64,000 bases of DNA from Cucumis sativus (lineage: Eukaryota > Streptophyta > Magnoliopsida > Cucurbitales > Cucurbitaceae). The stretch spans positions 2,418,001 through 2,482,000 of the forward strand of contig NC_026656.2 of the NCBI RefSeq assembly GCF_000004075.3, given 5' to 3'. Below, one piece after another: positions 12,562-23,600 of the stretch (the first letter of the stretch is position 1; each line of letters opens with the position of its first letter). A model generated the notes under the pieces. It ran no database searches, had not been told where the DNA came from, and was given only the letters and a program-made list of their open reading frames with translations. Position numbers and translations under genes: made by a program.

Positions 12562-13430
12562 AAAATGGTCATAATTTTGAATCCACAAGACACCGCGTGT
12601 GGAACTCACGATTTTAATTCGACCGACCGACGAAATCCATAATTCAATTTCGTTGAGGGGAAAGAGTTTTAATTCTAATCCTTCCTTTATTACAATATTT
12701 ATTACTTCGTAGAGTTCACAAAATTAGAATATATTTTCAAACGTGTAATTTAAACACAAATTATTTTGAAAAAATGAAAGCCTTTCCTATTGATAAACTT
12801 TTTTTTTTTGTTAGAGTGGTTAGTGAATGTTTTTTCTTTTGGTAGAAATGCTTTAACAACTACGTTTATAGTTGGATAGTTTCTAAAGATTTTTTCTTTC
12901 ATTTTCTTAATAAGGATTCATAATGATTGTTTAATAAAAAAATTTATAGACTAAAATAAACCATTCGAAGACAATGACCAAACTAATAAATACTTGAAAG
13001 TATGGACCCTCTCTTTCAGGAGAAAATGGTAATTAGAAAATTAAGGGAATCAAACTCCTCTCTTTCATATTGTATGCTAAGGTCCCTAAGCAATCTTATA
13101 ATTCAATATACTTTTGGATTTGTTTATGTAATTGAATTGTTGCAGCACGCACAAAGGACGTAGAAAGGGTTTGATTTTCTTTTTTTGTTCCGTGAAAGTT
13201 TAATAACCAAAATATAATAAATTTATAGAATAAAATAGTAAAATATTGAAACTATTTACAAAAATATAATAGAGTAAAATTGGAATAATTTAATATTTTT
13301 ATTTTATAAAATAGGAAAAAAAACAAACTCAACTAAAAATACAAAAACTAGGACATAGATTAGGTCACCATCTTTAAAGATAAAAGAGGAGCATGTGGAA
13401 TACAAATTCTTGTCTTAAATAAGAGAAGTT
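12562..13430. other. Intergenic spacer, divergent promoters of SOD and PPR genes
   Basis: No gene is visible. The stretch lies between the SOD leader (minus) and the PPR leader (plus), so it probably holds both promoters. It is AT-rich; no specific element could be defended. Confidence 0.5.
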
Positions 13431-13767
13431 CTCTCCCATTTCTCCCATCTCCCTCGTCAACTTCAACTCACACTTCCCCACTGTTTCGTCGCCGACTACC
13501 GCAGCCGTGTACTTCCGTCCGCCGGCCTGTGAACATCATCTAGCCCGAAGTCTTCACAACTCTTCTTGACATCAAAGTGGTGAGTTTTTTGTGCCTTTGT
13601 TGGAAATCCCAAAATTTCCCCCCCACTTCTAGTATTTTGGCTTAAAAGATCCTTCCACATTTGTTCTTCCTATTTCTCTTCTGGCCCTAATCTCCATTTT
13701 CTTTTTGTTCCTCTTCTTTATTGCTTCTTTGTATGCTACCATTTTTTAGGATCATACATAATGTTAT

Positions 13768-14835
13768 TTGCTACAAGATAAAGACTCTCCTATTCTTACT
13801 GGCATGAATATTGGAAGAACAAAGACTTCTGCTTTTTTACTTAATTTTCATCACTTTTTGGGGCAATATTCTTCTATCCACTCAATATCACCGTCACAAA
13901 CCCTTCAAGACAGCATTAAAGCTGCTGTTGAATCAAAGTCGTATAAGAAACTTCCTGATCTGTTTCCTTCATTGCAAGAAGCTTGCCACAACCCCAATCT
14001 TTTCTTGTTTCTCTCCACTTTTCCTCTTAATTTAAGAACACAAGTTGTGGATGAGATATTACAATCTTTAATATCTATTAGACCTCGCTCAAAATCCCAA
14101 TTTGTCCATGGCTCTCTGCTTTTCTACACTCTTCAAAGTCCTTCACCTTTTCCCCTCTCTCTTCCAGTCCTCCAGAGGATTCTCCACTCTGGTTGTGTCC
14201 CTTCCCCTCAGACTCATTTTCTACTTTCTTCTGCCTGGCTAAAACAACGTAGCCAGGCTAAGTCTGTTGCTAATATCTTGATGGATATGCAGTCAATTGG
14301 TTATAAGCCTGACAGCAACATATGTAACTATCTTATATCCTCTCTTTGTTCCATTGGTGAATTAGCTGAGGCCTTTCAAGTTTTGAAAGGTATGGGAGGG
14401 GCAGGGTGTATTCCTGACTTGGAGAGTTATGGCACCTTAATTCATGCAGCAACAGCTGTTAGACGGACGGACAAGGCAGTGGAATTGCTAAAAGAAATGG
14501 TTGTGAAAGTTAAATTGATGCCAAGACAAGGAACGATTACTAACGTTGTGGCCGCGTTACGAACAAACCGAGAGGTAAGGAGAGCAGTTGAGATTATTGA
14601 GCTGTTGGAGAGGGACAGTCACGATGTTGGATTTGAGAGCTATGAGCTTCTTGTTGAAGGTTGTCTAGAGTGTCGTGAGTATATTTTAGCGGGAAAGGTG
14701 ACCATGGGGATGACAGACAGAGGGTTTATACCATATATCAAGGTCAGGCAAGAGGTTGTTGAGGGGCTGGCTGGCATTGGGGAAGTGGAACTTGCTTCTG
14801 CTGTAAGACGCAGATTTGTAGAGTTGGGGTCTTAG
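13768..14835 (+). CDS. Pentatricopeptide repeat protein, At1g06270 type
   Basis: PPR proteins bind organellar RNA and act in its editing, splicing or stability. This intronless frame gives 355 aa; an alternative start 12 codons in (MNIGRTKTS, 13804) is equally plausible. Characteristic stretches are FPLNLRTQVVDEILQSLIS, LLSSAWLKQRSQAKSVANI, SIGYKPDSNICNYLISSLC, AGCIPDLESYGTLIHAA and DRGFIPYIKVRQEVVEGLA, which match the small P-class PPR family of Arabidopsis At1g06270 from memory. Roughly four to six 35-residue repeats lie between residues 150 and 340, with GxxPD and SYxxLI signatures. An organelle targeting peptide is possible in the first 40 residues. A 5' UTR intron, 13580-13749 (donor GTGAGT, acceptor TTTTAG), is likely. 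The exact RNA target is unknown. Confidence 0.88.
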   Translation: MLQDKDSPILTGMNIGRTKTSAFLLNFHHFLGQYSSIHSISPSQTLQDSIKAAVESKSYKKLPDLFPSLQEACHNPNLFLFLSTFPLNLRTQVVDEILQSLISIRPRSKSQFVHGSLLFYTLQSPSPFPLSLPVLQRILHSGCVPSPQTHFLLSSAWLKQRSQAKSVANILMDMQSIGYKPDSNICNYLISSLCSIGELAEAFQVLKGMGGAGCIPDLESYGTLIHAATAVRRTDKAVELLKEMVVKVKLMPRQGTITNVVAALRTNREVRRAVEIIELLERDSHDVGFESYELLVEGCLECREYILAGKVTMGMTDRGFIPYIKVRQEVVEGLAGIGEVELASAVRRRFVELGS

Positions 14836-15109
14836 ATACTATAAATTCTTTTTATATCTTGTTCTCAAATATATATATGAAATCCAAATGGCATGTGGAG
14901 AAGATTTAGAGAAGAATTTTTCACGATAAATACTCCTTGAATATGTTCAAATTTTATTGTGCTTGAATCCTTTATTTTCTTTTGACTTTTTGGTGCTCAT
15001 ACACAATAACCTTTTACCAATTCTTATTGCATCACTATAGAATATAATTTAGTGAATGTAAAAATCTGCATGGTAAATTTAATTTTTTCACCTCTGAAGG
15101 TAGACATGT

Positions 15110-16080
15110 TCAATTAACACCAGGAAGTACCTTGCTTGTGGTTGAATCACGCTTCATTCTTATTCTTATGTAACTTGATTCACCCTAGCCAATGCCCCAT
15201 GAATTCTTGACAAGTCAATAAGCTTTATTGCTAGCTTCCCTATACTCAACTATTGTTCCTTCACGATTCAGTTGCTCAATTGCTTGAGAAAATTCCACTA
15301 GAATAGAACTGAAAATTGTTCCCCCTGCATCAATTGCTACAGAGGCTGGCTGTTTAGCAATTGTTGGCTTTCTGCTTTTTAGCTTTTCTCATTGTTGACG
15401 AGTACTTTTTCATATCCACTTATTGACACAGACTGGTATTTCGCTTTTTGTTTGTTGCATGCAGATTCAGTTCTTTTGTATGGATATTCTGTTTTTGTAG
15501 TTAGACTAGTTTTCTTGATGAACTCAAATGCTTTATATATGTAACCACCACTGCATTCCTGGTTCCCCGAGGTCACATCGTAGTCTACAAGCTCTTGTTC
15601 TGGAAGAGACATCAATTTCCCTGTTTTTATTTTGTTGATGCCTTCAACTGCTGCTACTGCAGAGAATGCCCAGCAGCTCCATGTGTTGAAAATTCAAGAC
15701 TGGTAAGTTTTTCCAAATATGACGAAATGACTTTAAATAGATAGAGGGCCAGGTTTAGGGTACTTGTTAGGAAAAAAACTCATAATCAGACGTAAAGAGA
15801 ACATGATCAACGTATTTTTGTTTAGTTGGATGAATAAGAGTATTACTAGTTCGTACCACATTGGCCTTGATTCTTTATCGGGGTAATTGCACCGTCCTTT
15901 CTCCAATCAACGTTAGTAGGCAGATTAACGGTATTTTCATATTCAAATAATGTATATGGAAGCGAAAAAGTTTTATACCCCAAGTAAGTTGCCTTAAACT
16001 AATCTGTGAGATCTGCATAGTTAATTTTAACCAAAGTATATGAATGATTCAAAGAATTGAGATTGACAATGTACTTTGCT
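15110..16080 (-). pseudogene. Decayed papain-type (C1A, SAG12-like) cysteine protease
   Basis: Minus-strand remnants appear in the right order. Inhibitor propeptide: NHSYTLVKINYADLTD, then a stop where Glu is usual, then [10 protein letters not shown]. Mature N-terminus: [20 protein letters not shown] near 15880-15930. Catalytic Cys region: SCWAFSAVAAVEGINKIKTG near 15620-15680. Then MSLPEQELVDYDVTSGNQEC and a YPYK stretch to about 15380. Beyond that the frame breaks: KQPASVAIDAGG, FQFYSSGIFS and KNSWGIG/GESSYIRI follow in shifted frames, with TAG in place of a Trp codon. An intron sits between the QG-QC exon and the CWAF exon; its expected AG acceptor before GAGCTGC reads TG. The His of the catalytic triad falls in a scrambled segment. 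It is clearly non-functional, and convergent with the PPR gene. Confidence 0.88.
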
Positions 16081-16292
16081 AAGAAGCACAAATACTTTAG
16101 TTTGGTTAACATGTCCATGTTCGACACTTGAAAAATTGACACTTGATAGATACGTAGCATACATTTGTCAATGCAACAAATGTATTAGACATGTGTAAGT
16201 ATTTTTTGAAAAGAATATTTTAATAAACGTGGATTCATAAAGTTTTCAAATATAACAATAGCCATATTCGTGTGATATATGTATTTATGTTT

Positions 16293-16686
16293 TCTAGGGT
16301 GTATGTTTAGGACTTGATTTTAGAAAGAAAAAAAATGTTCCAAGTACAGTTGATTTTATAAAATTGATTTTCAAACACTAAATTCTTTTTTTATAACAAA
16401 CTTAAAATTGATTTTCAATAGTTATGTTTTAAAAGTGATTTAACAGCTATCGGAATTATTAAAAATATTTTTTTGGGTATTTAAAAACTATTTAAAATAA
16501 GTTGTGATTTTTGGTTGATCACATTTTCATAATCACTAGAGAGATGATGTTTCAAAAATGATTTTTGAGTGATTTCTTGTTTTCCTAAAGTAACTTTTTA
16601 TAGGCTTTCAAACACTATATTTTTATGCAAAAGTGATTTTGGTTAGTGAAAAAATATGTCAAAATCAATCCATAACACTCCTAGAT
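16293..16686. mobile_element. MITE-like non-autonomous DNA transposon
   Basis: The ends are imperfect inverted repeats. The left end is TCTAGGGTGTATGTTTAGGA followed by a CTTGATTTT stretch; the right end, reversed, is TCTAGGAGTGTTATGGATTG followed by ATTTTGACA. The interior holds repeated AAGTGATTTT and TTTCAAACACTA motifs typical of plant MITEs. Length is about 394 bp with no coding capacity. Superfamily is not identified. Confidence 0.5.
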
Positions 16687-16689
16687 AAT

Positions 16690-17690
16690 TTGGAGTACTT
16701 ACCTTTCTATATCCAACTGACAGATTTATTAGAAAAATTTCTTCATAGGGACATAAGATCATGAATTGAGATGTTTTCTATTACAACATGGTTCGTAGGC
16801 CTCAGTGGCAACTTATATATTGGAACGAAGTCATGTCTTTAATTAGAAGCTAAACAATTACCCATACAGATTCTTTCAGTTTCAACAAGAAGTCTTTACT
16901 TTAGAACTCGAAAAATAATAATAACAATGACAATAGTGATTCATGACTCTCAAATTAATTTAAAATTGAAACTGTGTATTGGAAAAGCAGGCAACTTTGT
17001 ACTTAATTAGGTAGTGTCATTATTACATTACATAGTCTTTAAGGTCAGTCAAGCAAAACCACATGTAAATTATAAGTTAAAAAAATAAAAACAAATGAGG
17101 AATTAAAAGTTATTAGTTTTATGTTTTGAGATGATCAACAAAACATCAATATTCTCATGACAAACCAGTCGAGAAAAATGGAGGATTTTAATGTAATATA
17201 TATGAACTTTGAGCGTCTTCCCCATCTGCACAAGAACACAAATTTTTATTTTTTAAAAAAAGATTTAGTATTTACACCCAAAATGAATCCAAAAATGTAA
17301 CTGGACAATATCAATCTTCTTAGTCATGCTTAAAACTTAAAAAACACTTTTAGCCCTGATTGAAGTAAACAAGTTATGTCTTCTAGGTATAAATAGTTCA
17401 TTTACTTTACAATTTATAGTGTTTTCTTAGTTCCTATTGTGTTAGAAATATTATTAAATATCTAAACTTTTTGTCCATATAGATTGAAAAACTCATTCAA
17501 GAGAATTAAGTTATTACAAATTTAAAAGTGGAGATACATGGCTAAATTGTTACATGCTAAATTTTGAATTTTTTTTTTTTTCAAATCTAGAAGAAAATTA
17601 AATTGTTATTTCGTTAGGACTAAAGCACAATGATAAATCCAACCTTATACTAAATTACCAGGTGGATGGAAACGGAGTTGCACTGTATTT
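16690..17690. other. Spacer and SCD2 3' UTR
   Basis: AT-rich sequence with no coding evidence. The part next to 17691 should contain the 3' UTR and poly(A) site of the minus-strand SCD2 gene. Confidence 0.5.
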
Positions 17691-20600
17691 TCAGAAGTCG
17701 GATTGATGAGGTCTGCGGTTAGGGTTCACCTCTAACCCTCTTCGAGATCTTTCCCACAGCTGGTTTTCAATGCCTAGCTTCCTCAACTCTATCAGCCCAC
17801 GCTCAACTGTTCATATGATAAAAAGAAAGAAACACAATCCCAGATGAGTGATCATTGTAGCAATATTTTATTTGTTCTTTCTTCAAGTACCATTCACTAA
17901 GCATCTAAGAATGGTGAACAATTATTATTAAAAGGAAAGGGAAAAAATGATGTTAATTTAAAGGAAATTCATTTGAAGCGAGAAACTGTGGGGTGTTGAT
18001 AAAAGTTTTAGTGTTGTGTTTGAGAAAATTATTTTCGAAACTTTAATGAAAAAAATAAAGTTTGTAATCGTTGATTTGGTTTACCAATATTCCAAATGCC
18101 ATTCAACTTAAATTACAAATAGCACATGATTAGAGTCAAGAAGAGAATCTTGATCCTGATAAGACACAATAACATCAAACAGGCTTCTTTTAGATTGGTC
18201 ATACTCATAACTCATAAGAAGCAATATCTCTTCCACGTAAAGATTGATATAGAGAACATTTTTAACTAGAAAATTAAGAATGCAGTGAGTGAAGAGAGAA
18301 TGAACCATCAACGGCATCATGAGAAGTAGATTTGTTAGTGTGGTTGATCCAGAACTCTAGACGTTCATCTGCTATGTCTGGTTCAAGTTCATCAAGTTTT
18401 GCTCTCTTCCAGAAATAGGTGAGCCAAGCCTACATCGCAAATAAATAAATAAATGTTAAAAAAATCTCTGAAGTGATTTTCAGAAAACAAACCCAAAAAA
18501 TAGTACATTCAATTGATTTTCTTAGCTTTTAGGGTAATTTGCTAACCTATTCCAATTTTTTTGTTTAGCTATTTGTATGTTCTTAATAAAGCATAGCTTT
18601 GTGGTTTTGTCGAGGAATTCAACTATTTTTGTGGATTTCTCGTGTTTATGCGCCTAAGCCTTATGTTGTCTTTATGAAGTTGTGCTCTCTTAGTAGTTGT
18701 AAGCTTGGAATTGACAATTTAGAAGTTGGTTTGATTTGTGGTTTAATCCTCGCACTTATTTGGGCTTATTGGACTTCTAACCTCATCTGCTCATTAGACT
18801 TCCATTAGCTTTGGCTATCGTTCATGTGCTCTATAGTTTTGGTTTCCTTTATGGAGTTGGTTTGTTAGGTTTTAAGTCTTTGCTTTTTTATGTTCTTTTC
18901 CTCTTTGTATCTCAATAGTGTTTCTTCTCCTTTTTTTTTTTTTTTTTTTGCAATTTTTCTTTTCTCTCGGAAGCTATTGTCTCTTTAAGAATGGGTCTCT
19001 TCTCATTTTATCGATGAAAGTTGTATGTTTCCTTTTAAAAAAAGAATGGTTCGATTAACAATATCAATCTTTCTAAATAACTAGCACTAGAGAGAGTTTT
19101 TAAAAGTACCTTTCTATTAGCAAACCATTTTATTATAGATTGATACACACTACACAGCTTCTTCTTTAGTTAACCATTATCATAATCTTCCCAACTTATT
19201 TCTCACTTTCTAACATTTCTCTGACTGAAATCCCTCTCAAACTTTTTTCCCCTTCATATGCCTCTTTTAACGTTTTCCTCTAGCTTCAACTTTTCTCTCC
19301 TCGATGTCTCTCCATAAAAGATATCTAGATCACTTTCCAACATCTCTCTCTAGCTATCTCTCCAACTCATCTTTCATTCTCTCCATTTCTCACCTCTCTT
19401 TAAGACATCTCTTTTTCCATCTAATTTTATATCCAATACTTATAATGTAAAATGTAAAATTGTAATTCTAACTTTGTATACTAAATTCTTAAAAACCCAT
19501 GGTAGACAACTTTAGATTGAATTGTGTGAACTCTTACACATTTTTCTTAAAACAAAAGTCATAATGTCTATAACAATCAATCATATTCTACCATAAAGAT
19601 AAAACTGTTGTTAAATTGTGTGAACTCTCGCTTTAATTACTTTGCTTGTTTTGCTTGGTTCACAAATGAGGATCACACTTCCTATTTATAAGCATGAAAT
19701 CCTTGAGCCCAAGCCAATAGATTTCTATAGATCACACACTCCTACTATCCTACCATTTTAGCCCGTCAGTTGTAAAAATTAAGAAATTTAACAGATGCAA
19801 CATGTTAAAGAGAAATTTTACACACACGTGAAAAATAGAGATCATTATATACCTGCTTAAACGCTACATCCTCTGACTCCTCTGGGCTTAATTCTGTAAG
19901 TGCATTTGATTTAAGACAATTTGTATAAGTTTCACAAAAACATTAAAAACTACAATAAATTCATACATCGGTAAGATATCCGGATTGCGTTAAAAGATAA
20001 AGACAACCTGCCTAGTCCCATAACATTTGAGTGTCAAGGAAATTTGTAGGACATTAAGTTCTTGGTAGGTAGCTATCATAAATTAAACCTGTGACTTCTT
20101 AGCCTAAAACCTAGTGTGATGATATATAGAAAAAGCAAATTTATTTGCTTATCTCTTAATATATATATATATATATTTTTTTTTTTTCATTTTCCAAATC
20201 TAAATGTACATCATAAGTTCCTACCAAGTAAATGAGTTGTTTTGTACTCAAGTTAAACTACAAGTCATTCTCATTTCTTAAATAAAAACCAAATATAATG
20301 TAGACCAGAAAAAAAAGTAGAAAAGAAAAGGGCAAAGTGTTTTTAGTTAACATACCAAATGCTTCAAATTGTCCTTCTATAGGGAGCTTTGCTTCATCTA
20401 CCCAATAACAAGAAAGTGCAAACAGTGTTAGACTGCACATATTATCCTAAGTCTATAACATCAAGAATCAATGGAAAATTAAACAATTATTTAGCCTAAT
20501 ATACATATCAAAGTAAAAGTATCGGTGAAGATAAATGCTCCTAACAAGTATCAATAAAGATTAAGCATGCATTAAATAAGTTATTATGTATCTAGAACTT

Positions 20601-23600
20601 GGGCACAAATATCCAGAACTAAATGTGATTGGAAGTAAGTTAAATATCAAGTTTCATGTAACTCAACATGCAGTTCTAAGTCCAGTGGAGTGGGTACACT
20701 TTTGTTGTCTTCTCAATATCTATCTCATGCTTAAATTGATGACTGATACATTGAATAGTGATTTTTTCATTTGATTTCCCAATCCTACCTGGTTTTAACA
20801 AATTTGCACGTCGATCGCGAGCCATTGCAAGAGCCACTGCGTCCTCTACCTTCAGAATAATTTCATTAGAAACTTATGATCACAGGAATTAAAAAATAAA
20901 TAATGACAAGTCAGCTACCACAAATAGAAGTGACTCAAGTTACAGAGTTCTCATAATCAACCATAACAATAAAATAAAAACTATATTTGCTATAAGAATT
21001 TCAAATACTCAAGATGACAAAAAAAAAACATTTTTTTATGGGAATATTAAAATCATTCAAGTTTATAAACCATGAGAGTGCAAAGATGCATTCTTGAAGA
21101 TAGAAAAACAAGACCAGACGTGATATAATCATATACCAGATCATTTTACAAATATGGATTGGTAGTGAAAGAACCTTAATAGCATACACAGACAATAGGA
21201 AACTCTATTTCCCTGCACAGATACTCTTGTGCTGTGATAAACTTTCCCGGTACAAATATGCTAACAAAGAGAATTGCATCTAACCTTTACTGTTTTCCTC
21301 AAAACATAATTTTTGCTACAATACATGAACAAGCACAGAATTTACGGTAATGATATGAGCAAAGTGACACTATTTTAAAAAACAAGAATACAAATGTTAG
21401 AGATGTGTTGATTTACATTTTCAGGATACAAATAAGAGTATACTAATATGTTCCATTGCTTTCGTGTGTGAAGTAACACATGAATTTCCATTCAATGTTC
21501 AATTTATGAAAATTTAGGCATAAGCAAAACGTATTATATTTTGTCCCCTTCAAGCACATAAAGATAGACAAAATGTGAGAAAAAGGACACGTCACTTTTT
21601 TGAACTGTTTAAAAACTGTAATACAAATGGCGGGTTGACACTTTCAGTAAACAAATTTGTATATTAATATGTTTAATTGCTTCCATTTGTAAAGAGTTAA
21701 AGATATTTGAATTTCATGCAATATTCACTTGGATGAAAAATCAAACCTTAGAAAAGGCATGTATTTTATTCATTGCAAAAAGATTGGAGTAAAGTAGGTC
21801 CTGCTAGAACTCAAAACAGAGCATATCTGTCGCTGCCCAAAGCATCCAATTTTGTTCCTCTTTCCTTTTTCTGATTTTCATTGCTGGTACAAGTAGAACG
21901 GAGTAATTGATGTAGAAGTTATATTAATCTCCCTCCCTCTCTTGCTGGTTTTTTTCATGGGTATTAGTGAGCAGGTTCTTTGTTTTATTTTTGTCAGCCC
22001 TCTCTCTTTTGCTTAGCTTCCGCAGGAAATTTTGTGGTGCTTTTTTTTCAACTCATCTTTACTACATTAGCATAAGATGTCTAGAATTTATTTCTTTATT
22101 TCAAAAGGACCAGTTCCTGAGTCCGTCGAATAGAGAAGACTCTTTATCCTGAAAACCTTTCTTTTGTTGTACAAATCTAGAATATTATGACATTGAATAA
22201 AAATACGAAAAAAGAAATAAAAGTTTCAAGAATTTCAAGTGTATAAGTAAAGCTGGAACCTTCAATGTGGCCAGCTCCCGCAAACCTCTCTCCACTAAAA
22301 GCATGCTTTCGACATTTGACTCACTGGAAAATTCGTTCAAGTCTCGTTGATTTTCTCTTCCCTCCAAATCATTGCTTGCTAATAAAGATTAAAAAAAAGT
22401 GTAACCGCATCAATGAACACGATCAACATAAAGGTTAAAAGACGCTATCAAATCACTCAGCAGCTGGACAGAAAGAACAACTCCCCCACCAAACATGGGA
22501 AAAAGAAGAGGGATATCTTGAACATTTTCATCCCTGTACAACGGTTTTACCTGTCACCTCTTTAGCTTTCTTTCCTGCTTCCAAAACAACTTCAACGGGA
22601 CTTGAAGTAAACGATGACCAGTATTCATATCTTGCTCCAGCTACCTCAGCATGAATACCTGGTTGATCCCTAGGTTAGTCCAGAGATGGTTGAACCTTCT
22701 ATACGCCATATGACAGAAGATATTCATTATTCAACGGAAAACTGAGAAACAGTCCAAAAGAACAGTTAGCTGATAGTTCTAGTAGATCTAGGATTGGGAA
22801 CCACTGTGTCTGGAAAATGAACAGACAATTTTGACATACAAGCACATGATTACAGAACCAAAACTCCAACATACCCAAGGGCCTATTCAATTCTGTTCAA
22901 CAGAAGATTCTTATTTCAACTGGGAACAATGGAAGTCCTATGAATATCCATCTCACGATGCCCCTAATGTCTGGATTTATTGATATCATCATGCAAATCA
23001 AGTCATAGCAGATTTTTAAGCAATGTACCTATTTGAGGAATATTTTAAACAAGATCTTGGAAAAGGCTTCTAAATTTCATTTCCTGCCTGATAGTTAATC
23101 ATTTAACGTAAAAATGAGTAACAAGATAAGGAAATGGCTCCATAGCTATCTTTTCAACTTGCATCTTTATTTCAAAGCAAAGAGGAATCCGTGCTGCTAA
23201 TCTCCCTCTTGGGACCAGATTATTTGTTGCAATAGAAAATATGGGAACTGTGTATAGATATTGAAATTTCTGGAAATTTTGAAACAACATAAGAATAGCA
23301 CAATGCAAGTTCCATAGAAAAAAAGGTCACCATAACGGACGCATAAGCTCCAGTATCGAGCAAGCCAACACCTCTTCAAAACAACCTCTTCCTAGCGTGA
23401 AAGAAGCATGTCAGACAAGTATTTCTAAGATGGACCAAAAAGGAAGTAACTACACCGAAACTTTAACAACAGACCATTTCTTCTTTGGTCAGTATCATTC
23501 TATGGGTCATAATCCTAAGCGACTGCAACTCTGCCTCAGCTTCGTCCAAGTGCTCCAAAGCAGATGTTGCCTCATCCCTTGCGGTCTGAGTCAAAGTACT

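Noticed and set aside
18599-18808. Hydrophobic 69-codon frame in an SCD2 intron
   Set aside because: No start context or family resemblance; more likely transposon-derived intron sequence.
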